A stretch of DNA of 64,000 nt from Kribbella italica (lineage in GTDB: Bacteria; Actinomycetota; Actinomycetes; Propionibacteriales; Kribbellaceae): NCBI RefSeq assembly GCF_014205135.1, contig NZ_JACHMY010000001.1:1798001-1862000 (forward strand), read 5' to 3'. The notes beneath the pieces were generated by a model. The model did no database searches. It was not told the origin of the DNA and worked only from the letters and a program-made list of their open reading frames with translations. Positions 57,927-64,000 of the stretch are shown in pieces. Position 1 is the first letter of the stretch. Each line of letters opens with the position of its first letter. The position numbers were made by a program, and so were the translations under genes.

Positions 57927-58185
57927 TCCCCTGATGCTGAGCACGGTCCAGGTCCGGCGCAACGACCGGTGGGAGGCGGTGGCCGTGATCGACGGCCGCC
58001 GGTACGCCGACCGCGCCGGGTTCGACGAGGCGGTGCTGGACGCGTTCGACACGCTCGACGACCTGGAGATCCCGGCCCAGCTGGAGCGCGAGGAGATCCG
58101 GCCGGACGAGCCGGCCTCGCGGCTGCCGTTCTGGGAGGACTACAAGGTGATGCTGGCCACGAAAGGAGCTGGGGGTACCGCGTGA
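57919..58185 (+). CDS. Small unknown protein overlapping the toxin gene (candidate immunity protein)
   Basis: An 88-residue acidic protein starting at ATG 57919, which overlaps the toxin stop by 8 bases, and ending in a GTGA overlap with the next gene. It starts with a beta-rich half (STVQVRRNDRWEAVAVIDGR), continues with a helical acidic segment and ends in a short basic stretch. No signal peptide or family is recognised. Tight coupling between toxin and hydrolase genes suggests an immunity or adaptor role; this is inference only. Confidence 0.7.
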   Translation: MADPLMLSTVQVRRNDRWEAVAVIDGRRYADRAGFDEAVLDAFDTLDDLEIPAQLEREEIRPDEPASRLPFWEDYKVMLATKGAGGTA

Positions 58186-58805
58186 AGGTGTTCGACGCGT
58201 GGCGGGTCTGGACGGACGCGGAGCAGCCGCTGCGCGACCGTTTGCCGACCGAGGTCGTCGACCACCTGGCCCTGGTCTACCGGGCCGCGGCGGACTGGCA
58301 CGGTGACCAGGTCCGTCCGGCCGGCGAGCCGTACGTCGAGCACCTGCTGCAGGCGTTGCAGGTCGCGGTCGAGGCCGGCGGTACGACGGATCGCGACGTC
58401 CTGAGCGCTGTGCTGCTGCACGACGTCGCGGAGGACACCTCCGGCACCGTCGGCGAGATCGAGGACCGGTTCGGCCGGCGTACGGCGGAACTCGTCGCGG
58501 CCGTCACGAAACCCGAGCCCGGCCCGGGCGACGACCCCGCCGAGGTCCGCGACGCGTACCTGCGGTCCTTCGAGCAGGCGGAGCCCGATGTCCTGCTGGT
58601 GAAGCTGTCCGACCGCTACAGCAACGTGCAGGCGCTCGACACCCACCCACGGCCCGACAAGCAACGCCGGTACTACGCCGAGACGGTCCGCCGGTTCGTG
58701 CCGTTGACGGCCGGGGCGCCGCAGTTCGTGCCATTGTTCGAGCAGTGGCAGCAGCACTTCAGCCGGCTGGCTGACGACGACCAGGAGGAAACCCGCAATG
58801 CCTGA
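58182..58805 (+). CDS. HD-domain small alarmone hydrolase (MESH1/RelA-hydrolase-like)
   Basis: A 207-residue stand-alone version of the RelA/SpoT hydrolase domain. Metal ligands match the family: His40 in WHGDQ, His80-Asp81 in LLHDVAEDT, and Asp144 in VKLSDRYSNVQAL. Glu84-Asp85 form the catalytic ED pair, and RPAGEPYVEHLLQA corresponds to the nucleotide-binding segment. It lacks the synthetase, TGS and ACT domains. Enzymes of this type remove the 3' pyrophosphate of (p)ppGpp. Being encoded directly after a toxin with a RelA/SpoT-like end, it is a strong candidate immunity enzyme. Confidence 0.88.
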   Translation: MKVFDAWRVWTDAEQPLRDRLPTEVVDHLALVYRAAADWHGDQVRPAGEPYVEHLLQALQVAVEAGGTTDRDVLSAVLLHDVAEDTSGTVGEIEDRFGRRTAELVAAVTKPEPGPGDDPAEVRDAYLRSFEQAEPDVLLVKLSDRYSNVQALDTHPRPDKQRRYYAETVRRFVPLTAGAPQFVPLFEQWQQHFSRLADDDQEETRNA

Positions 58806-59127
58806 GGGCATCGAGCAGGACGTGCTGGAGCGCGCGTGCGCGCGGCTGGCCGAGTACCACAACGAGGACCTGCCGGAAGGAACGCAGCGCTACACAGCGG
58901 CCGACTTCAAGGGTTACCAGATCCACCCGTACGAGGACTGGCTGATCTTCGTGTCGCCGGACGGCTTCACCAACCAGACCTTCCTGGTCAGCGACCCGAT
59001 GGTCTACGAGTCGCCGGGCTGGGAGTCCTACGAGGACGCGCTGACCGAGGCGAAGGCGCTCAAGGCGGCCGGCGCAACCCGTCGCCCGGAAGAGCCGGAC
59101 GACGACGACGACGATGACGACGACTGA
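58798..59127 (+). CDS. Small acidic protein with poly-Asp tail (candidate immunity protein)
   Basis: A 109-residue cytoplasmic-type protein overlapping the hydrolase gene by 8 bases. It has a helix (EQDVLERACARLAEYHNEDL), then a beta-rich part with YQIHPYEDWLIFVSPDGFTNQTF, then a helix, and ends in at least nine consecutive aspartates. Size, acidity and position are typical of immunity proteins of polymorphic toxins, but no Imm family is recognised. It could neutralise the nuclease or the papain-like domain. Confidence 0.7.
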   Translation: MPEGIEQDVLERACARLAEYHNEDLPEGTQRYTAADFKGYQIHPYEDWLIFVSPDGFTNQTFLVSDPMVYESPGWESYEDALTEAKALKAAGATRRPEEPDDDDDDDDD

Positions 59128-59135
59128 GACGGCCT

Positions 59136-60026
59136 TCAGCGGTTGCGGAACCGCCGCCAGGCCGAGGTTTTCAGCGCCTTCGGAAGCGTGACGGCGGGGG
59201 AGCGGTCCAGGTCGACGGGCAGTTCCGCGAGGAGTTCGCCGACCAGCCAGTAGACGCCGGGGGAGCAGGGGTCCGCGGCGTCGGCGTGCTCCTTGGCGAC
59301 CCAGCGGGCGAACTCGTCGAGGCGGGCCTGCATGTCCTGTTTGCGGTCCACCGGGCAGACCACCAGCTGGTTGGTCGACGGCAGTGCCAGCACGGATCCG
59401 CGGCCCTTGCCGCCGCCGGGCAGGAGCTGCTCGTGGTCGACCAAAGCCAAACCAACCGTCTGGTCGCCGGGGCGCACGAACCGCTGGTACGGCGTACCGG
59501 GAACCGCCTGCAGCACCAGGCCGTTCAGCCCGTTCAGCGTGAGTTCGAGCCCGGACGGGCTGCCGGGCAGGTGGAGTCCGTGCATGACGCGGCGGACCTG
59601 CGTGAGCCGGTGCCAGTCGGGGCCGCTCTGGATGCCGAAGACGATCTCGAAGTACCGGCCGAACGGGACGCTGAGGCCGGCCAGCACGCTGTCGTACGAC
59701 GCCGTCCAGCCCTGCGGACGCAGGGTGACGCGCTGACGGTCGGCGACCGCGCCGTACAGGTGCTCGTCGGTGGCGATACCGATCTCGGCGACGACGGCGC
59801 GCAGCCAGTCGTCGACGGTGCGCGGCCACAGGTGGTTCGGTTGCTGACGGCATCGATCGACCAGCTCGGTCAGCCCGACCTCCGCGCTGGAGACCAGGCC
59901 CCCGCGGCTCCAGCGCAGCTTGACGATCGGCCCGGCCGGGTCCAGCTCGGCGTCCGGCAGGAGTACCGGGAGCAGGTCGGCGACCAGGTCCAGCACCTGC
60001 CGCGGGTCGAACGGTGTATCGGTCAT
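59136..60026 (-). CDS. Unknown protein, antisense within the ESX locus
   Basis: A 296-residue soluble protein with no signal peptide or membrane helix. It shows a helical start (FDPRQVLDLVADLLPVLLPD), then mixed segments such as VTLRPQGWTASYDSVLAGLS and QLVVCPVDRKQDMQARLDEF, and a basic end (AWRRFRNR). No family is recognised with confidence. It is divergent from eccC with a 102-bp gap and converges on the acidic small gene, so it is a separate transcript in the locus. Confidence 0.7.
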   Translation of the reverse strand: MTDTPFDPRQVLDLVADLLPVLLPDAELDPAGPIVKLRWSRGGLVSSAEVGLTELVDRCRQQPNHLWPRTVDDWLRAVVAEIGIATDEHLYGAVADRQRVTLRPQGWTASYDSVLAGLSVPFGRYFEIVFGIQSGPDWHRLTQVRRVMHGLHLPGSPSGLELTLNGLNGLVLQAVPGTPYQRFVRPGDQTVGLALVDHEQLLPGGGKGRGSVLALPSTNQLVVCPVDRKQDMQARLDEFARWVAKEHADAADPCSPGVYWLVGELLAELPVDLDRSPAVTLPKALKTSAWRRFRNR

Positions 60027-60128
60027 CGGTAGTGAGCCGCCCCTCCACTAGAGTCCGGTGCAGCATGCCATCTGAGGCGTTCATGTCGTGCAGTCGAGGG
60101 GCCGCTCGGGCCCAGCTGAGGAGAGACA

Positions 60129-63100
60129 GTGTCGACACGACTCGTGCACCGCCCGGCGCGGAGCACCCGGAGTATCGACACCGGGCAGCCGCGGGTCATC
60201 GAGACCCCGCCGCCCGGCGCGCGAGGCAAGGCCGGCGGCAACGCGATGCAGGCCCTGATGCCGGCCGTCGGTGTGCTCGGTTCGGTCGGGATGATGAGCA
60301 CGATGCGGACCGGGATGTCCGCCGTGATCGGCGTCGGCGTGCTCGCGCTGACCGTGGTCGGCACGTTCGGGATGATGTTCTCCCAGCGCGGCCGGTCCGG
60401 CAAGGAGAGCCGCGACCAGCGCAACCGGTACCTGGACTACCTCGAGCGGCTGCGCGAGGACTTCGGCAAGATGGAGCGGCAGAACCGCAAGACCGCGCTC
60501 GCGCTGAACCCGCCGGCCGACGCCCTGGTGGACTGCGTCCGCGACCCGGCCCGGTTGTGGGAACGGCGTCGCGGCGATCCCGACTTCCTGCTGGTCCGCT
60601 GTGCGACCGGGCGGATGCCCGTGGTCCCGGCGACGCTCGCGCAGAGCGGCTCGATGATGGACCCGCCGGACCCGTTCATGATGGCCGAGGCCGAGGCGCT
60701 GGCCCGCCGGTTCGCGCTGATGCCGGATATGCCGCTGACCATCCCGCTGGACCTCGCGGGCAACGTCAGCATCGTCGGCGACCGCGACGGCGTCGTACGG
60801 ATCGCGCGGGCGCTGATGCTGCAGGCGGCGGTGTTCCACGCGCCCGAGGATCTCGAGGTGGCGGCCAGCTTCCCGGCCGCCGCGCTCGCCCAGTGGCAGT
60901 GGGTCGGCTGGCTCCCGCACACCGTCGACCCGGAGCGCCGCGAAGGCCCGCACCCGTTCCGCCGGGTCGCGTCGAAGCCAGGTGACCTGGCCGAGCTGAT
61001 CCGCGACGACGTCGCTTCCCGCGTCACACTGGCCAGCGAGGCCCGCCGCGGCTCGCTCGGCAGCGACAAGCGCCGGATGATCCAGCGCATGCTCGTCCTG
61101 CACGACACGTACGGCGACGTGGCGACCGAGGTCACTCCGGCCGATCCCACGCTGGGCATCGGCGAGCTGGGCGTGACCGTGCTCCACCTGGTCCAGGACC
61201 GGATGCAGGAGCCGAGCAACGTCGCCATCCGGATCACCGTCCAGGAGGCACGTGTCCTGGTCGAGGACCTGCGCGGCGGTGGCTACATGACCGCCGAGGG
61301 CCAGCTCGACGACACCCCGCTCGCGACCGCGGAGGGCCTGGCGCGTTCGCTGGCGCCGCTGCGGCTGTCGGAGGAGTCGCTCGAGGAGGACGCGTCGCTG
61401 AAGACCGTCGACTTCATGGGCCTGCTGCAGATCCAGGACCCGGGTGATCTCGACCTGGAGCGGATGTGGGTGCCGCGGCACGAGCGGGCCTTCCTCCGGG
61501 TGCCGCTGGGCGTCGACAGCCACGGCCAGCCCGTGGTACTGGACCTGAAGGAGTCGGCCCAGCTGGGCATGGGCCCGCACGGTCTGTGCATCGGTGCGAC
61601 CGGTTCCGGCAAGTCCGAGGTACTGCGGACGCTCGTGATGGGCCTGCTCGCGACGCACTCGCCGGAGGACCTGGCGATGGTGCTGATCGACTACAAGGGT
61701 GGTGCGACGTTCGCGCCGTTCGAGGGCATCCCGCACGTGGCCGGCATCATCACCAACCTGGTCGACGACCCGAGCCTGACCGAGCGCGCCTACGCCAGCC
61801 TGGCCGGTGAGGTGCAGCGCCGGCAGCAGATGCTGAAGGACGCCGGCAACGTCGCCAACATCACCGACTACCGCCTGCTGCGCCAGCAGCGGCCGGAGAT
61901 GCCGCCGTACCCGCACCTGTTCGTGCTGATCGACGAGTTCGGCGAGCTGCTCACCGCGCGGCCGGACTTCATCGACCTGTTCCTGTCGATCGGCCGGATC
62001 GGCCGGTCGATCGGTGTGCACCTGCTGCTGGCCAGCCAGCGGGTCGAGGGCGGCAAGCTGCGCGGCCTGGAGACCTACCTGTCGTACCGGCTGGGTCTGC
62101 GGACGTTCTCCGAGGAGGAGAGCCGCACGGTGCTCGACACCGAGGACGCGTTCCACCTGCCGCCGCTGCCCGGCTTCGGGTACCTGAAGGTCGACACGAG
62201 CGTGTACCAGCGCTTCCGCGCGGCCTACGTGTCCGGACCGTACAAGGGCCGCGTGGTGCCGGAGGAGGAGAAGGCCAAGGACGGTCCCGCCGTCCGGCCG
62301 TACCTCGTCACGCCGTACCAGCAGCCCGACCTGGCCAAGCTCGCGGCCGAGGACGAGAAGAAGGACGACAAGGACGACTCGACCGAACGCAGCACCGGGC
62401 CGACCGTGCTCGGGGTGTTCGTCGACCAGGTCAAGCCGGCCGCGACGGCGGTCCCGCAGGTGTGGCTGCCGCCGCTGCCGAAGGTCTGCACGCTGGACCA
62501 GGTCGGTGGCCCGGTCGACATCACTGCCGCGCGCGGCCTGCAGTACGCCGTACCGGCGCCGCCGATGGCGCCCGCGATCGGTGTGATCGACGACCCGCGC
62601 AAGCAGAGCCAGAGCGTGTTCCGGCTAGACCTGACCCACACCGGCGGGCACTGCGCGCTGATCGGCGGGCCGTCGTCGGGCAAGACGACGTTCCTGCGCA
62701 CCCTGGTCACGTCGCTGGCGCACAGCTACACGCCCCAGGAGGTCGCGATCTACGCGATCGACCTGGCCGGTGGTGGCCTGCAGCCGCTGGCCGACCTGCC
62801 GCACGTCGGTGGCGTCGCGATCCGGACCGACCGGGAGAAGATCCGCCGGACGCTGGAGGAGGTCCGCGGCATGCTCGACCAGCGCGAGATCGTCTTCCGC
62901 GACCGGGGGATCGACACGATGGAACGGCTGCGCACGATGCACGCCGCGGGCGAGCTGCCCGAGCTGCCGGTCGCCGACGTCGTCCTGGTACTGGACAACT
63001 ACGGCGCGATCAAGACGACGTTCGACGAGCTGGAGGAGCCGATCGCGGACCTGGTCCAGCGCGGCAGCAGCTACGGGATCCACATGGTCACCGCGATGCT

Positions 63101-64000
63101 GCGCTGGAGCGACGTCCGGATGGCGACCCAGACGCTGTTCGGCACGGTGCTGGAGCTGCGGCTGAACGACCCGTCGGACTCCAACATCGACCGCCGGCTG
63201 CAGGAGACGATGCGCAACGCCGGGCCGGGCCGCGTGCTCACCCCGCGCGGCAAGCTGTTCGGTCAGCTGGCGCTGCCGCGGACGGACAGCCTGTTGCAGG
63301 ACGACGACCTCAGCGAGGCGATCCAGGGCCAGGCGCTGGCACTGGGCTCCGCCTGGCAGGGGCCGACCGCGCCGCGCGTCCGGGTGCTCCCGCACAAGCT
63401 GGAGCGGTCGACCATGCCCGGTCCGCAGCAAGAACCCGTACGGGTGCCGATCGGCCTGGACGAGACGGCGATGGCGCCGGTCCTGCTCGACCTGTTCGAG
63501 CGCGACGGGAACCTGGTGATCTTCGGCGACACCGCGTCCGGCAAGACCAACCTGCTGAAGCTGATCCTGGAGCAGCTCACCGACCGGTACAGCTCGGACG
63601 AGGTCGTGTTCGCGGTGATGGACCCGCGGCGCGGTCTGCGCGGGTTCCTCCCGGACAAGTACCTGGGCGGCTACGCGACCAGTGGCCGGGTCGGGGCCGG
63701 GCTGGCCGCCGGTGTGGCCGGCGAGCTGGAGAAGCGGCTGCCGGACGACCTGAACGACGCGGCCCCGCCGCCGGTCGCCGGTCCGAAGGTGATCGTCGTC
63801 GCCGACGACTACGACCTGCTGACCAGTGGTGGCCAGGCGCCGATGGACCCGTTCCTGCCGTACATCGCCTCCGGCCGCGACATCAGCCTGCACTTCGTGA
63901 TCGCCCGCCGGGCCGCCGGTGCCGGGCGCGCGATGTACGAACCGTTCCTGACCACGGTGATGGAGTCCGGTACCGCCGGTTTGGTGCTGTCGGGCGACAA
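60129..64000 (+). CDS. eccC: Type VII secretion ATPase EccC, FtsK/SpoIIIE family (3' end outside window)
   Basis: About 1290 residues are visible and the gene continues past the right edge. Two membrane helices lie at about 42-80. The first FtsK ATPase has Walker A GATGSGKSEV (residue 489 on), IDYKGGATF and Walker B LFVLIDEFGEL. The second has GGPSSGKTT (about 845) and the third GDTASGKTN (about 1132). This is the fused EccCa-EccCb layout of the ESX motor that engages WXG100 pairs. GAGGAGAG precedes GTG 60129, and a TAGAGT -10 box lies at 60049-60054. Confidence 0.93.
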   Translation, partial: MSTRLVHRPARSTRSIDTGQPRVIETPPPGARGKAGGNAMQALMPAVGVLGSVGMMSTMRTGMSAVIGVGVLALTVVGTFGMMFSQRGRSGKESRDQRNRYLDYLERLREDFGKMERQNRKTALALNPPADALVDCVRDPARLWERRRGDPDFLLVRCATGRMPVVPATLAQSGSMMDPPDPFMMAEAEALARRFALMPDMPLTIPLDLAGNVSIVGDRDGVVRIARALMLQAAVFHAPEDLEVAASFPAAALAQWQWVGWLPHTVDPERREGPHPFRRVASKPGDLAELIRDDVASRVTLASEARRGSLGSDKRRMIQRMLVLHDTYGDVATEVTPADPTLGIGELGVTVLHLVQDRMQEPSNVAIRITVQEARVLVEDLRGGGYMTAEGQLDDTPLATAEGLARSLAPLRLSEESLEEDASLKTVDFMGLLQIQDPGDLDLERMWVPRHERAFLRVPLGVDSHGQPVVLDLKESAQLGMGPHGLCIGATGSGKSEVLRTLVMGLLATHSPEDLAMVLIDYKGGATFAPFEGIPHVAGIITNLVDDPSLTERAYASLAGEVQRRQQMLKDAGNVANITDYRLLRQQRPEMPPYPHLFVLIDEFGELLTARPDFIDLFLSIGRIGRSIGVHLLLASQRVEGGKLRGLETYLSYRLGLRTFSEEESRTVLDTEDAFHLPPLPGFGYLKVDTSVYQRFRAAYVSGPYKGRVVPEEEKAKDGPAVRPYLVTPYQQPDLAKLAAEDEKKDDKDDSTERSTGPTVLGVFVDQVKPAATAVPQVWLPPLPKVCTLDQVGGPVDITAARGLQYAVPAPPMAPAIGVIDDPRKQSQSVFRLDLTHTGGHCALIGGPSSGKTTFLRTLVTSLAHSYTPQEVAIYAIDLAGGGLQPLADLPHVGGVAIRTDREKIRRTLEEVRGMLDQREIVFRDRGIDTMERLRTMHAAGELPELPVADVVLVLDNYGAIKTTFDELEEPIADLVQRGSSYGIHMVTAMLRWSDVRMATQTLFGTVLELRLNDPSDSNIDRRLQETMRNAGPGRVLTPRGKLFGQLALPRTDSLLQDDDLSEAIQGQALALGSAWQGPTAPRVRVLPHKLERSTMPGPQQEPVRVPIGLDETAMAPVLLDLFERDGNLVIFGDTASGKTNLLKLILEQLTDRYSSDEVVFAVMDPRRGLRGFLPDKYLGGYATSGRVGAGLAAGVAGELEKRLPDDLNDAAPPPVAGPKVIVVADDYDLLTSGGQAPMDPFLPYIASGRDISLHFVIARRAAGAGRAMYEPFLTTVMESGTAGLVLSGD

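Overview
This window comes from a high-GC actinomycete chromosome. The evidence is the strong G/C bias at third codon positions, a Pup-proteasome locus, a type VII (ESX) secretion locus, a SARP regulator, GTG starts, and many genes with a TAnnnT box 6-7 bases before the start codon. The overall flavour resembles Kribbella or a related Nocardioidaceae/Propionibacteriales genus, but that is an impression and not a test. No gene-free stretch exceeds about 300 bases; the longest, 12073-12350, holds a 105-bp tandem repeat.

Region 1 (1-13.2 kb) is mostly metabolism and transport. It holds a partial NAD(P)-binding protein divergent from a TetR regulator with a tandem palindromic operator, a SnoaL-like protein, a GNAT acetyltransferase, glycerol kinase with an IclR regulator, an ABC exporter pair, RNase J, a RibD-like reductase with an AraC regulator, and a tiny membrane peptide.

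Region 2 (12.3-26.7 kb) is the protein-degradation neighbourhood: RecB-like nuclease, M50 site-2 protease, trmI, the proteasome ATPase arc, then dop, pup, prcB and prcA. The gene order matches the conserved mycobacterial proteasome locus. About 4 kb of accessory genes sit between arc and dop: a pair of duplicated small membrane proteins, an ECF sigma factor with a coupled membrane protein, a NUDIX hydrolase, and an SDR/MerR pair. Pup ends in Gly-Gly-Glu, so it should be ligation-ready. pafA is not in the window.

Region 3 (26.8-44.3 kb) holds a second ABC exporter, a secreted GH84-type glucosaminidase, folD behind a ZTP riboswitch, and the block aroH-tyrA-cmk-plsC-der. These are followed by tRNA-Pro(GGG), a TetR/hydrolase pair and a 1030-residue SARP/NB-ARC/TPR regulator.

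Region 4 (44.3-64 kb) holds an MBL hydrolase divergent from uvrA, which has a LexA box and an unusual Lys/Ala-rich tail. The ESX locus follows: a membrane protein, two WXG100-like proteins, a helical partner, a 2601-residue polymorphic toxin, three small downstream genes, an antisense unknown, and the start of eccC, cut by the window edge.

The most striking system is the giant ESX-type protein at 50121-57926. Between long repeat linkers it appears to carry three toxin-like domains: a DNA/RNA non-specific endonuclease, a papain-fold protease or deamidase, and a C-terminal RelA/SpoT-type alarmone synthetase. The second gene after it encodes a complete HD-type small alarmone hydrolase, the enzyme expected to reverse the third domain's product. 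Two unknown small genes, overlapping it on either side, are candidate immunity genes for the other two domains. This assignment is inference from motifs and gene order.
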